NCBI GenBank assembly: GCA_910579575.1
Contig: CAJTUM010000003.1
Span: forward strand, 184,222-248,221
Length of the DNA stretch: 64,000 nt
Origin: an uncultured Eubacteriales bacterium
Lineage (GTDB): Bacteria > Bacillota > Clostridia > Oscillospirales > Butyricicoccaceae
Direction of reading: 5' to 3'
Shown here: piece after piece, positions 45,579-54,801 of the stretch
Numbering within the stretch: position 1 is the first letter of the stretch
Layout of the letters: the number at the start of each line of letters is the position of its first letter
Position numbers and translations under genes: made by a program
The notes under the pieces: model-generated
What the model was told of the DNA's origin: nothing
The model's database searches: none
Seen by the model: the letters and a program-made list of their open reading frames with translations, nothing else

Positions 45579-47291
45579 TCAGTTCAAATCCTCCTGATGC
45601 CGGGCCATATAATCCGCGGCGGCCTGGGCGGCCTTTTGCAGGGCGCCGGGCTTCATGGGGTTTTGCAAGCCTGCTTTTTCCAGCAGGCCCAGGAAAGTAT
45701 CCGAACCGCCCTGGCGAGTATAGGCCATATATTTCTCCCAGGCGGCCTGCCAGGATTGGTCCTGCATCAGCTCAAAGATTTGCAGAGCCACCGATTGCGC
45801 CAAGCAATAATCGATATAATAGAAAGGACTGGTATAGATATGCAGCTGGCGCTGCCAAGAGGCGCCGGAGCTATAGAAGGGCACGCCGTCAAAATCCAGC
45901 CAAGGACGGTACTTTTTGTCCAGCTCGGCCCATTTTTCATTGCGCTGGTCCGGGGTCAGATCCGGGTTTTCGTAGACGATATGCTGAAATTCGTCCACTT
46001 GGCAGCCATAGGGCAGGAAATACAGAGTTCCAGAAAGATGGTCCGCTTTGGCGCAGTCAGTCTGGTCGCCATAGAATTTTTGCAGCCAGGGCCAGCAAAG
46101 GAATTCCATGGACATGGAATGAACTTCGCAGCCCTCCAGCGTGGGCGAGGCGCACTCCCGCAGCTGAGCGGTTTCCGAGGCCAGGTAGCCGGCGAAGGCG
46201 TGGCCGCCCTCATGGGTGAAAACTTCCACGTCGTGAGAAGTGCCGTTGAAATTGGCGAAGATAAAGGGCGCCTTGTAATCGGCCAAATACGTGCAATAGC
46301 CGCCGGTCATCTTGCCCTCTTTGGCGATCAAATCAAACAAATGCATCCGGTCCATCTTGTCGATAAAGCCCCGGGTCTGCTCGTTCATCTCCCGATACAT
46401 CTCCACTCCCGAGCGATAGGTGTCGTCAAAGCTCCCTTGTGGCTTGGGGTTGCCGCCGTTGCGGGAGACAGGATCGTCATAGAATTTGAAATCCTCCAGC
46501 CCCAGCCGCTTGGCTTGGGCCTTTTTCATCTCTATCACCCGGGGGACAATCTCGTTGACAACCTCCTGACGGAAGACGGCGGCGTCCTGGGCGTCATAGC
46601 AGTTGCGGGTCATCCGCAAATAGCCCAGCTCCACAAAATTCTTGAAGCCCAGCTTTTTGGCAATGGTCGTGCGCACCTTCACCAGCTTGTCGTAAACCTC
46701 GTCGTATTCCTTTTTATGGGCGGTATAAAAATCGCTTTCCGCCTGATAAGCGGCCCGGCGGGTTTGCCTGTCTGGGCTTTCCTTATAAACGCCCAGCTGA
46801 GAGAGATTCAGCGTCTGACCCTGGAACGGGATGCGAGCGCCGCCCTGGAGCTTCTGATATTCCATCACCAGCTTGTTTTCCTGCTCCAAATCGGCCAATA
46901 CCTCCGGCGAAATGGTTTTGGCGTCGATTTCCGCGTTGGTAAAAAACACCTTGGGAAAAACCTGCTCCAGCTGAGACCGGAAGGGGGAGGCCAACACGGC
47001 CCGGTAAAAATCCGTCAGCGTCTGCTCAAAGGCAGGGCAGTTTTCCGCGTAAAATTCCTCTTCCGCCAAGTAGAAGGGGTCTTCGGTGTTGATCGTATGG
47101 CGGATAGAGCTCAAATTCATCATGGTGCTGGCGGGCATATGGATTTCCGTATGGCGGCGCAGCAGAGCCTCGGCTTCTGCGGGGCTTTTGGCCTCTTTCA
47201 TCTGCTGAGTCATCTGCTCATAGTCCGCCGTCAGCGCGGCAAAATCCACCCGTTGATAGGGCATTTGTTCAAAGGTCATGGTTTCGCTCAT
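45579..47291 (-). CDS. M3-family oligoendopeptidase (PepF type)
   Basis: A 570-residue zinc metallopeptidase. The catalytic HEGGH lies in VEVFTHEGGHAFAGYL near residue 365, with the third ligand in TLEGCEVHSMSMEFL about 27 residues later. The N-terminal half is the helical cap typical of M3 enzymes. No signal peptide: it is cytoplasmic and degrades oligopeptides. AAAAGGAGCGAAATAGACC precedes the ATG at 47291. Normal length. Confidence 0.93.
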   Translation of the reverse strand: MSETMTFEQMPYQRVDFAALTADYEQMTQQMKEAKSPAEAEALLRRHTEIHMPASTMMNLSSIRHTINTEDPFYLAEEEFYAENCPAFEQTLTDFYRAVLASPFRSQLEQVFPKVFFTNAEIDAKTISPEVLADLEQENKLVMEYQKLQGGARIPFQGQTLNLSQLGVYKESPDRQTRRAAYQAESDFYTAHKKEYDEVYDKLVKVRTTIAKKLGFKNFVELGYLRMTRNCYDAQDAAVFRQEVVNEIVPRVIEMKKAQAKRLGLEDFKFYDDPVSRNGGNPKPQGSFDDTYRSGVEMYREMNEQTRGFIDKMDRMHLFDLIAKEGKMTGGYCTYLADYKAPFIFANFNGTSHDVEVFTHEGGHAFAGYLASETAQLRECASPTLEGCEVHSMSMEFLCWPWLQKFYGDQTDCAKADHLSGTLYFLPYGCQVDEFQHIVYENPDLTPDQRNEKWAELDKKYRPWLDFDGVPFYSSGASWQRQLHIYTSPFYYIDYCLAQSVALQIFELMQDQSWQAAWEKYMAYTRQGGSDTFLGLLEKAGLQNPMKPGALQKAAQAAADYMARHQEDLN

Positions 47292-47413
47292 GGTCTATTT
47301 CGCTCCTTTTGGCAATAAAGTTCATCCGGCCCGGCCCATCCGCCTGGACGGGGCGCCGGGGCCGCTCTGCCCATATTATACCGCATCCGGCGGCGGAAGC
47401 AAACAGAATTTGT

Positions 47414-47455
47414 GGAAAAACCCCGCCGCCCCTGGAAAAAGGGCGACGGGGATCT
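47414..47455 (-). terminator. Terminator of the small membrane protein gene
   Basis: CCCCGCCGCCC pairs with GGGCGACGGGG with one mismatch. On the minus strand it is followed by TTTTT. Confidence 0.7.
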
Positions 47456-47460
47456 GAATC

Positions 47461-47871
47461 TTATTCGGGATGTTCCGCATCTCCATTGGAGAACAAAAAG
47501 GGAACCGGGATCCCCAGGACAAAGCCCCGGGATATGAAATAACCGATTGGCGAAACTTCATACTGGTACAGGAAGGGGAAATAAACTTTCCATACAAAGG
47601 CCAGCCAAAGGGCAAAGGCCAGCCAGATTTTCCAGCTGTGGGAAAGGTTTTTCAGCCGAATCCGGTCTATCCGGCCAGAAATCGCCGCGCCCAGCAGAAA
47701 ACCCAGCAGATATCTCCCGCACAAAATTAACTGTAACTTCCATCCCGTCGGAAAGTCTATCGTGGGGTCCCGCCTGCCGCTGTAATAGTATCCCGCCGCA
47801 GACAATCCGGCCCACAGCAGCAGAATCAACCAAAAACAAATTTGCTGTTTCCTTTTATTTCTCTCAGACAT
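47461..47871 (-). CDS. Hypothetical membrane protein
   Basis: 136 residues with three hydrophobic segments (about 11-29, 46-64 and 80-100) and a further one near the end. No family recognised. AGAAATATGTCTGAG gives a weak RBS at the ATG. It has its own terminator. Base composition is lower in GC than its neighbours, which may indicate recent arrival. Confidence 0.6.
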   Translation of the reverse strand: MSERNKRKQQICFWLILLLWAGLSAAGYYYSGRRDPTIDFPTGWKLQLILCGRYLLGFLLGAAISGRIDRIRLKNLSHSWKIWLAFALWLAFVWKVYFPFLYQYEVSPIGYFISRGFVLGIPVPFLFSNGDAEHPE

Positions 47872-48487
47872 ATTTCTAACGCCTCTTCACCTTTGACAAC
47901 AATATCAGGATCAGAACCCGTTCATTGGTTGCAAGAACCATCCGAATTGATAAAATAAAAGGCGCGTATTAAGTTATCGCCGCTATTCGGAAGTAAAAAA
48001 GGAATTTTAGGCTCACGCTCTTTTATTCAGAATAAACCTTCCACAGTTGAGAAGACCCGTCGTCTCTATTGTTCCATCCGTAAAAAATAGGAGCGAGGAC
48101 CTACGCTACTACTATAGCGCCGCGTCGATTATCTGTCAATTATTTTCTGTAAAAGAATTTTATTTGTTCTTATCTTTTGAGAAAAGTACAATCCCGCTCA
48201 AACGCCGGCGCATCGAGAAAGAATAATTTTACATTTATCGTTCTGAACCCCAAAAGTCAATTTCGTTATTTTATTATCAATTTCAAGGTTTTGAAGCTTT
48301 TTTTCCTTAGAATCCATTGTTTTTGTTGCGGATTTCTTTCTTTTGTATTATAATGATTTTTGCCGGCGGGAGTCCCTTGGGGCTTCTTGCCGCAAACGCG
48401 CCAATATTTTCGGCGCTTTCTCTGAATTGCAGAAACCAGAAGAGGGGTTTTTGTATTTTTGCAGGATTATCTTTGTGAGGTGAAACT
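47872..48487. other. 616-bp AT-rich region before the rnf operon
   Basis: No gene is visible on either strand. The stretch 47940-48320 is AT-rich with many T and A tracts and frequent stops. The rnf promoter sits at 48326-48354. After it comes a 133-base leader with one GC-rich hairpin (48362-48394). Nothing else is recognised. Confidence 0.6.
48326..48354 (+). promoter_or_regulatory. SigA promoter of the rnf operon
   Basis: TTGCGG (48326-48331), 17 bases, TATAAT (48349-48354). The start would be near 48361, with a leader of about 127 bases. Confidence 0.65.
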
Positions 48488-49798
48488 ATGGCCTATTCGT
48501 TCCACGGGGGAATTCACCCCAACGACCAAAAGGCTGCGACCAACAAAAAGGCGATTGAGCCTATGCCGGCGCCGGAAAAGGTTTATCTGCCGGTTTCCAT
48601 GCACATCGGCGCCCCGGCCAAGCCGGTTGTCAAAAAGGGCGACCATGTTTACATGGGTCAGCTGGTTGCCGAGGCCGCCGGCAACGTCAGCGCCAATATC
48701 CACGCCACGGTTTCCGGCGTCGTGGCCGACGTGGCGCCCCATCCCCATCCCAACGGGACTAAGGTCCTGACCGTCATTATTGAAAATGACTACCAAGACC
48801 AGCCTGACCCGTCCCTCCAGCCCCTGAACGCCGACGGCATGACGCCGGAACAGATTGCCGAGGCGATCCGGGAGGCGGGCATTGTGGGCCATGGCGGCGC
48901 CACCTTCCCCGCCCATGTGAAAATTCAATCCGCCGTGGGCAAGGTGGACACGCTGATTATCAACGGCGCCGAATGCGAACCCTACATCACTTCGGACCAC
49001 CGGGTGATGCTGGAGCAGACTCAAGATGTGATCGACGGCATTAAAATCCTCATCAAAGCCCTGGGGCTGCACCGCGGTCTGCTGGCTGTGGAGGAAAACA
49101 AGGCGGACGTTTTCGGCGTCGTTCAGAAGCTGCTGCCTCCAGACGGCTCCATCGAGCTGTGCCGGCTGAAGACCAAATACCCCCAAGGCGCGGAAAAACA
49201 ATTGATTTATGCCCTGACGGGCCGTCAGGTTCCTTCCGGCAAGCTGCCCGCCGACGCGGGCTGCGCCGTCTTCAATGTGGATACCGCCGCCACAGTGGCT
49301 CGAAAATTCAAAACCGGCATGAACGACGTCCGCCGCATTGTCACCGTCTCCGGCTCCGCCGTGGCCGCCCCCAAAAACCTGGAGGTCCGGGTGGGAACGC
49401 CCATCGGCCAGGTGATCGAGGCGGCCGGCGGCTTCAAAGAGGACCCGAACAAAATTCTGATGGGCGGCCCTATGATGGGCGTGGCCCAATTTGATCTTTC
49501 CGCCCCGATTTTCAAAGGGACCAACGCGATCCTGGCCTTTTGCGGCGACGAGGGCAAGGGAGCCAAAAACCCTTCCTGCATCCGCTGCGGCCGCTGTGTT
49601 TCCGCCTGCCCCATGAACCTGGCGCCCACGTATCTCTACCTGTATGGGCAGAAGGGCAATATCGAGGCTTGTGAAAAATACGACGTGCTGGACTGCATCG
49701 AGTGCGGCGCTTGCACTTATGTCTGTCCCGGCAAGCTGCCGCTGGTGCAGGGCATCCGCTCGGCCAAGCAGCTGGCGCTAAACGCGCGCAGAAAGTGA
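48488..49798 (+). CDS. rnfC: Rnf complex subunit C (NADH/ferredoxin-linked)
   Basis: A 436-residue peripheral subunit of the ferredoxin:NAD+ oxidoreductase. It has the N-terminal barrel-sandwich part (FHGGIHPNDQKAATNKKAIE), the flavin/NADH part (GIVGHGGATFPAHVK, INGAECEPYITSDHRVMLE) and two C-terminal [4Fe-4S] motifs (CIRCGRCVSACPMNL, CIECGACTYVCPGKLP). GTGAGGTGAAACT precedes the ATG. First gene of rnfCDGEAB, the usual clostridial order. Confidence 0.97.
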   Translation: MAYSFHGGIHPNDQKAATNKKAIEPMPAPEKVYLPVSMHIGAPAKPVVKKGDHVYMGQLVAEAAGNVSANIHATVSGVVADVAPHPHPNGTKVLTVIIENDYQDQPDPSLQPLNADGMTPEQIAEAIREAGIVGHGGATFPAHVKIQSAVGKVDTLIINGAECEPYITSDHRVMLEQTQDVIDGIKILIKALGLHRGLLAVEENKADVFGVVQKLLPPDGSIELCRLKTKYPQGAEKQLIYALTGRQVPSGKLPADAGCAVFNVDTAATVARKFKTGMNDVRRIVTVSGSAVAAPKNLEVRVGTPIGQVIEAAGGFKEDPNKILMGGPMMGVAQFDLSAPIFKGTNAILAFCGDEGKGAKNPSCIRCGRCVSACPMNLAPTYLYLYGQKGNIEACEKYDVLDCIECGACTYVCPGKLPLVQGIRSAKQLALNARRK

Positions 49799-49806
49799 GG
49801 GTCCTT

Positions 49807-50814
49807 ATGGCAGATTTAAGCAAATTGATTGTTTCGTCCTCCCCCCACATCCGGCACGAGGACAATACCCGGCAGATTATGCTGGACGTGGTCATCGCCC
49901 TGATGCCGGCGCTGGCCATCGCCGTCTATGTGTTCGGCCTCCGAGCTCTGACGATGACGGCGGTTTCCGCCGTAGGCTGCGTGTTTTTTGAGTGGCTCTA
50001 CCAGACGTTGATGCGCCGGCCGATTACCATTGACGATTGCTCCGCCGTCGTCACCGGCGTGCTATTGGCCTATTGTCTGCCCGCCTCCTCCCCTATGTGG
50101 ATGGTGCTGATTGGCGACGCTTTCGCTATTATCGTGGTCAAGCAGCTGTTTGGCGGCATCGGCAAAAACTTTATGAACCCGGCTCTTTCCGCCCGGGCTT
50201 TTCTAATGAGCTTTCCTCTGTTGATGACCACCTGGCCGCCCGTCCGCACGAAAATGCCCTTGTTCTCCGCGCCGGACATTGTATCTGCCGCCACCCCCTT
50301 GGCCAACCTGAAACAGGGGCTGATGCCCGACGCCTCCCTGATCGACCTGGCTCTGGGCATGGTCAGCGGCTCGCTGGGCGAAATTTCCGCCCTGGCTCTG
50401 CTTGCCGGCGGGTTGTACTTGATTTCCCGCAAGGTCATTTCTCCCCATATCCCCCTGTCTTATCTGGGCACGGTGGCGCTGCTCAGCTTCGCCTTCCCCC
50501 ACGGCTGCGGTCGGACGGAGTTCATGCTGGCCCAGCTTTGCAGCGGCGGCCTGATGTTGGGCGCCATTTTTATGGCGACAGACTATTCCACCAGCCCCAT
50601 CACCAAAAAAGGGCAAGTGATATTTGGCGTGGGCTGCGGCCTGCTCACCGTGTTCATCCGCTTCTTCGGCAACCTGCCCGAGGGCGTCAGTTATTCCATC
50701 CTGGTGATGAATTCCACCGTATTCCTGATTGAAAAGATGACAAAACCCCGCAAATATGGGTATACGGCCCCCAAAAAAGCCAAAAAAGCCCCGAAAGGAG
50801 AGGCTGCCAAATGA
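49807..50814 (+). CDS. rnfD: Rnf complex subunit D
   Basis: A 335-residue membrane subunit with about ten helices. It begins KLIVSSSPHIRHEDNTRQIM. DIVSAATPLANLKQ carries the threonine that receives covalent FMN in this family. GIGKNFMNPALSARAFLMSF and FMATDYSTSPITKKGQ are family signatures. The ATG at 49807 is 8 bp after rnfC; longer in-frame starts lie inside rnfC. It overlaps rnfG by 4 bp (ATGA). Confidence 0.96.
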   Translation: MADLSKLIVSSSPHIRHEDNTRQIMLDVVIALMPALAIAVYVFGLRALTMTAVSAVGCVFFEWLYQTLMRRPITIDDCSAVVTGVLLAYCLPASSPMWMVLIGDAFAIIVVKQLFGGIGKNFMNPALSARAFLMSFPLLMTTWPPVRTKMPLFSAPDIVSAATPLANLKQGLMPDASLIDLALGMVSGSLGEISALALLAGGLYLISRKVISPHIPLSYLGTVALLSFAFPHGCGRTEFMLAQLCSGGLMLGAIFMATDYSTSPITKKGQVIFGVGCGLLTVFIRFFGNLPEGVSYSILVMNSTVFLIEKMTKPRKYGYTAPKKAKKAPKGEAAK

Positions 50815-51374
50815 GCGAGAGCCTGAGAAAAGACCTGCTGCGCCTGGGCGGCGCTTTGCTGGCCATCACGGTGGCCGTCGCCCTCTGCCTGGGCTGCGTG
50901 GACACCCTGACCCGAGACAGAATTGCCCGGATCAAAGAGGAAAATATCCAGAACGCTATGCGGGAAGTCTGCGGCGCCGACGCTTCCTTTGAGCCGATGA
51001 CCCTGTCCCCAGAAGAGGACTCGACCATTACTTCGGCCAGCCGCATCCTGCGCCAAGGCAAAAACGACGGCTTCTGCCTCCAAGTGGAGCCTATGGGCTT
51101 TGGCGGAGCCATCACCATGATTGTGGGAGTGGACGGCCAAGGCGCTGTGTTGGGCGTTGAAATTGTGGAGCTCAGCGAAACCCCCGGTCTGGGCGCTAAG
51201 GCGGACGACGTCAAATGGCTGGCCCAATACCAAGGCGCTTCGGGCAGCCTGAACGTGGTCAAGGCCGCCACAGGCAATCCCGGAGACATTACGGCCCTTT
51301 CCGGCGCCACCATCACTTCTAAGGGCGTGACGGCCGGAGTCCAAACCGCTCTGGATTTTGCGGCCCGGCAATAA
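50811..51374 (+). CDS. rnfG: Rnf complex subunit G
   Basis: 187 residues. An N-terminal helix (residues 12-31) anchors an external FMN-binding domain. LSGATITSKGV near residue 162 has the threonine for covalent FMN attachment. GIEIVELSETPGLG-type sequence (VEIVELSETPGLGAK) matches the family. Start ATGA overlaps the end of rnfD; the RBS AAAGGAGAGGCTGCCAA lies inside rnfD. Confidence 0.96.
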   Translation: MSESLRKDLLRLGGALLAITVAVALCLGCVDTLTRDRIARIKEENIQNAMREVCGADASFEPMTLSPEEDSTITSASRILRQGKNDGFCLQVEPMGFGGAITMIVGVDGQGAVLGVEIVELSETPGLGAKADDVKWLAQYQGASGSLNVVKAATGNPGDITALSGATITSKGVTAGVQTALDFAARQ

Positions 51375-51384
51375 GGAGGACGCC

Positions 51385-51984
51385 ATGAAAAAATTTTTAC
51401 AACAGCTCTATGAGGGCATCTTCACCAATAATCCGGTGTTTGTGCAGCTGATCGGCATGTGCCCGACTCTGGCCACCACCACCTCCCTGCAAAACGGCAT
51501 TGGCATGGGCCTGGCCGCCACGGCGGTGCTGATCTGTTCCAACGCGGTCATTTCCTTGCTGCGCAAGCTGATTCCCTCCAAGGTGCGCATCGCCGCCTAC
51601 ATCACCATCATCGCCGGCTTTGTCACGGCGGTAGACCTGCTGATTCAAGCCTATCTGCCGGATCTGTCCAAATCCTTGGGTCTGTTTATCCCGCTGATTG
51701 TGGTCAACTGTATTATCCTGGCCCGGGCAGAGGCTTTCGCCTCCAAAAACGGCGTGCTGCCCTCCATTGGCGACGGCTTGGCCATGGGCTTGGGCTTTAC
51801 CTTCGCCCTGTGCGTCCTGTCTACTATTCGGGAAATTCTGGGCGCCGGCACGCTGATGGGCTATCCTCTGTTTGGCGATAGCTTCCAGCCTGCCATCCTG
51901 ATGATTCTGCCCGCCGGCGGCTTTTTGACCTTGGGCTTCGTCATCGCTTTGTTCCAAAAACTATTGAAAAAGAAGGGGGCGTAA
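51385..51984 (+). CDS. rnfE: Rnf complex subunit E
   Basis: A 199-residue integral membrane subunit with six helices. It shows NNPVFVQLIGMCPTLATTTS and the cluster-binding cysteine region, and NCIILARAEAFASKNGVLPS. The ATG at 51385 follows AATAAGGAGGACGCC, which rules out the longer frame. With RnfA it forms the intramembrane electron path. Confidence 0.96.
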   Translation: MKKFLQQLYEGIFTNNPVFVQLIGMCPTLATTTSLQNGIGMGLAATAVLICSNAVISLLRKLIPSKVRIAAYITIIAGFVTAVDLLIQAYLPDLSKSLGLFIPLIVVNCIILARAEAFASKNGVLPSIGDGLAMGLGFTFALCVLSTIREILGAGTLMGYPLFGDSFQPAILMILPAGGFLTLGFVIALFQKLLKKKGA

Positions 51985-51987
51985 TCG

Positions 51988-52575
51988 ATGAGTTTTACCG
52001 AGCTGTTTTCGCTGGCTTTAGGAGCCATTTTGATGGAAAATTTCGTGCTGGTGAAGTTTTTAGGCTGCTGCCCCTTCCTGGGGGTTTCCAAAAAGACGGA
52101 AACCGCCGTGGGCATGGGTATGGCCGTTATCTTCGTCATGACCGTGGCCTCCGCCGCCACTTACCTGGTAAATGAATATGTGCTGCTGCGCTTTGACCTG
52201 GAATATATGCAGACGGTGGCGTTCATCCTAATCATCGCCAGCCTGGTGCAGTTTGTAGAAATGTTTCTGATGAAAGCCATGCCCGCCCTTTACCAGGCGC
52301 TGGGCATCTATCTGCCGCTGATCACCACCAACTGCGCGGTATTGGGCGTGGCTCTGCTCAACGTTCAGCAGGAGCTGAATTTCATCGGCTCTGTGGTCTA
52401 TGGCTTTTCTGCCGCCGTGGGCTTCACTCTGGCTATCGTGCTGTTCGCCTCTGTCCGGGAGCGGCTGGAGTTTGCCGAGTGCCCTCCTTCTTTTGAAGGC
52501 TTCCCTATCGCGCTGATCAGCGCTTCCCTGCTGGCCATGGCCTTCATGGGCTTCCAGGGGCTCAAGATTTTTTAA
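51988..52575 (+). CDS. rnfA: Rnf complex subunit A
   Basis: A 195-residue integral membrane subunit with six helices, paralogous to RnfE in inverted topology. It shows [34 protein letters not shown] and [15 protein letters not shown], all family signatures with the Fe-S cysteines. It begins 3 bp after rnfE, with AAGGGGGCGTAATCG as RBS. Confidence 0.96.
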   Translation: MSFTELFSLALGAILMENFVLVKFLGCCPFLGVSKKTETAVGMGMAVIFVMTVASAATYLVNEYVLLRFDLEYMQTVAFILIIASLVQFVEMFLMKAMPALYQALGIYLPLITTNCAVLGVALLNVQQELNFIGSVVYGFSAAVGFTLAIVLFASVRERLEFAECPPSFEGFPIALISASLLAMAFMGFQGLKIF

Positions 52576-52605
52576 CCGCCCGAATCAACGGATGAGGTGA
52601 TAACT

Positions 52606-53433
52606 TTGTTTACATTAGCAATCGTCGCCCCAGTGGTCGCCTTGGGCGCAATGGGCCTGTTTTTCGGGCTGCTGCTGGCGGTAAGCTCTAAGATATTTCA
52701 TGTGGACCAGGACGAGCGCCTGCCTCAAATCCTGGAGGTTCTGCCCGGCGCCAACTGCGGCGGCTGCGGGTATCCGGGCTGCTCCAATTTTGCCAACGCC
52801 GTCGTTTCTGGAGAAGCGCCCTGCAACGGCTGCATCGTGGGCGGCGCGGAGGTCGCCGCCAAAGTGGCGGCTGTGATGGGCGCAGAGGCGGAAGCGCAGG
52901 ACCGGCTGGTGGCCCATGTCAATTGCCGGGGCGGCGTCAACGCCAAACGCAAGTTTGAATACGAAGGCATCCAGGATTGCCTCTCCGCCTCCAAGGTGGG
53001 CGGCGGCCCTCTGGCTTGTTCCTTCGGCTGCCTGGGCCTGGGGACCTGTGAAAAAGCCTGCCCCTATGGCGCCATCCGGGTGGTCAACGGCGTGGCCGTC
53101 GTCAACTCTGACCAATGTCGGGCCTGCGGGCTGTGCATCGCTTCCTGCCCTCGCCGGCTGATTTCTCTGGTTTCCGAAAAGCAGGATGTATTTGTCAGCT
53201 GCTCCTCCCACGATCGGGGTCCCGTGCTGCGGGAAAACTGCAACATCGGCTGCATCGGCTGCACGCTGTGCCAGAAAACCTGTAAGCACGACGCCATTCA
53301 TGTGGAGAATAACCTGGCCTCTATCGACTATAGCAAATGCGTAAACTGCGGCGAGTGCATGAACGTCTGCCCCCGCAAACTGATTGTGCGGGCCAGCGCC
53401 ATCACCAGCACAACCCGTGAATCGGACCTGTAA
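52606..53433 (+). CDS. rnfB: Rnf complex subunit B (ferredoxin-input, multi-[4Fe-4S])
   Basis: 275 residues. One N-terminal helix is followed by the CGGCGYPGC cluster domain (about 45-80), then two ferredoxin modules: CLGLGTCEKACPYGAI with CRACGLCIASCPRRL, and CIGCTLCQKTCKHDAI with CVNCGECMNVCPRKL. The start is taken as TTG at 52606, since GAGGTGATAAC sits directly before it; GTG at 52597 would lie inside that RBS. It accepts electrons from reduced ferredoxin. Last rnf gene. Confidence 0.95.
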   Translation: MFTLAIVAPVVALGAMGLFFGLLLAVSSKIFHVDQDERLPQILEVLPGANCGGCGYPGCSNFANAVVSGEAPCNGCIVGGAEVAAKVAAVMGAEAEAQDRLVAHVNCRGGVNAKRKFEYEGIQDCLSASKVGGGPLACSFGCLGLGTCEKACPYGAIRVVNGVAVVNSDQCRACGLCIASCPRRLISLVSEKQDVFVSCSSHDRGPVLRENCNIGCIGCTLCQKTCKHDAIHVENNLASIDYSKCVNCGECMNVCPRKLIVRASAITSTTRESDL

Positions 53434-53487
53434 CGGCTTTCCCGCTTAAAAAAAGGCGATTTTTCCGGCAAATTCGTGAATTTACGG

Positions 53488-53516
53488 TTGAAACCCGCCG
53501 CCATTTCATATACTAT
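53488..53516 (+). promoter_or_regulatory. Promoter of the glycoside-hydrolase-like gene
   Basis: TTGAAA (53488-53493), 17 bases, TACTAT (53511-53516). Confidence 0.55.
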
Positions 53517-53517
53517 T

Positions 53518-53556
53518 AAGAGACAGCGGCGCCTGCTTTTGCTGTCTCTTTCTTTT
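53518..53556 (+). terminator. Terminator of the rnf operon, placed at the next gene's start site
   Basis: AAGAGACAGC (53518-53527) pairs with GCTGTCTCTT (53541-53550), 13-base loop, then TCTTTT. The expected start of the next transcript (about 53523) lies inside the left arm. Confidence 0.7.
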
Positions 53557-53622
53557 GCCCGCAAAGCTGACTGCGGCAGGCCCGAGCCTGATTTTTGTTT
53601 TTGCAAGGAGGCTCCCACCGTT

Positions 53623-54762
53623 ATGGCCAAAAAAGGTATCAATTCCACTCACTCCATTTATTACGGCAGGCGAAGAGGGTTCAAGCGCCGCCTGACGATT
53701 TTTCTGCTGGTCCTATTGCTGATTCTCATGGCTTTAGCCGCTGGTTTTTTCTATTTGCAGGAGTTTATTGTGTATACAGCCGACGGCTTTCGGTTTGATT
53801 TCCCCTTTCTTCAGCCGAACAACCAGCCCACGCAGGAACCGGAGCTGCCGGAGGAGATCCCGCTGATTACCGGAGACGGCGACGAAGAAGCAAAAACCGA
53901 CTCCTCTGACGGAGAATCTCCAGACCAGCAGCCTGAAGAGCAGCCCCCTGTTCAATCCATGGCGGGCCATTGGGCCGCCGGCGAACTGGCCCAGGTAGCA
54001 GACCCGGCCTATCGGGCCCGGTTGATCGAATGGGCTCAGCAGGCAGATTGCGACACCCTGGTCTTTACTGTCAAGACCCCCAACGGCCAAGTTCTGATTC
54101 CCACCGATTCGGCCATCGCCGCCCAGGTGGGTTCCGTCAACGCCGATCCAGCCGTGGTAGAGGGTCTGGCCGCTTTGAAAGCGGAAGGCTTCCACTTGGC
54201 GGCCCGTCTTTCAGCCAACCGAGACAATATCGCGCCTCGGGCTCTGCGGGCAAACATGGTGGCCACGTATAACGGCGTCACCTGGATGGACTATGATTAC
54301 CTGACCTGGATGGCTCCTTCAGGGCCTGACACGGCGGAATATTTGGGTCAACTGGCCGTTTCTTGTAAGCAGCTGGGCTTTGAGGGCCTGCTTCTGGCCG
54401 ACCTGGGCTACCCCACCCGAGGCAAAACCAACATTGTCGGCACCGATCGGCAGGGAGATCGGGCCGCTCTAACCGCCCAGATGATTCAGAATCTGCGCGG
54501 CTATGCCGACGGTCTGTTTATCGCGGCGGAGCTCACCGATACCGCCGCCGCTCAGCTGATCGACGCCGAGGCTGGCCAGGACGTAATCCAGTTGGCCGCC
54601 GTCTGCGATTGGCTGACCGCCCCCGTTCCCTTTGCCGAGGACCCCTCTGTAGCGCCCTTGCGCCAAACAATCGAAGCCCAACAGAGCGATTGCCGCCTAA
54701 TGCTATCCCTCCCCGCCGATATGCTGCCCGCCGATAAGTCTTTCGATTATTATCTGCGGTAA
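53623..54762 (+). CDS. Membrane-anchored putative glycoside hydrolase-like protein
   Basis: 379 residues. A basic start and one helix (about residues 24-46) are followed by an acidic Pro/Glu/Asp linker (65-115) and a domain of about 250 residues. The latter resembles the DUF4015/putative glycosyl hydrolase barrel: CDTLVFTVKTPNGQVLIPTD, AALKAEGFHLAARLSANRDN, and FEGLLLADLGYPTRG. The catalytic acids cannot be assigned by eye. ATG 53623 follows AAGGAGGCTCCCACCGTT. Probably a cell-surface protein acting on a wall or surface polysaccharide. Confidence 0.65.
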   Translation: MAKKGINSTHSIYYGRRRGFKRRLTIFLLVLLLILMALAAGFFYLQEFIVYTADGFRFDFPFLQPNNQPTQEPELPEEIPLITGDGDEEAKTDSSDGESPDQQPEEQPPVQSMAGHWAAGELAQVADPAYRARLIEWAQQADCDTLVFTVKTPNGQVLIPTDSAIAAQVGSVNADPAVVEGLAALKAEGFHLAARLSANRDNIAPRALRANMVATYNGVTWMDYDYLTWMAPSGPDTAEYLGQLAVSCKQLGFEGLLLADLGYPTRGKTNIVGTDRQGDRAALTAQMIQNLRGYADGLFIAAELTDTAAAQLIDAEAGQDVIQLAAVCDWLTAPVPFAEDPSVAPLRQTIEAQQSDCRLMLSLPADMLPADKSFDYYLR

Positions 54763-54801
54763 AAAGGAGGGAAAAATCGATAGGAACGAAAGAATGAACA
54801 A

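Noticed and set aside
47940..48320. Possible small RNA or gene in the AT-rich stretch before rnf
   Set aside because: No open frame with an RBS, and no convincing promoter-terminator pair could be matched.
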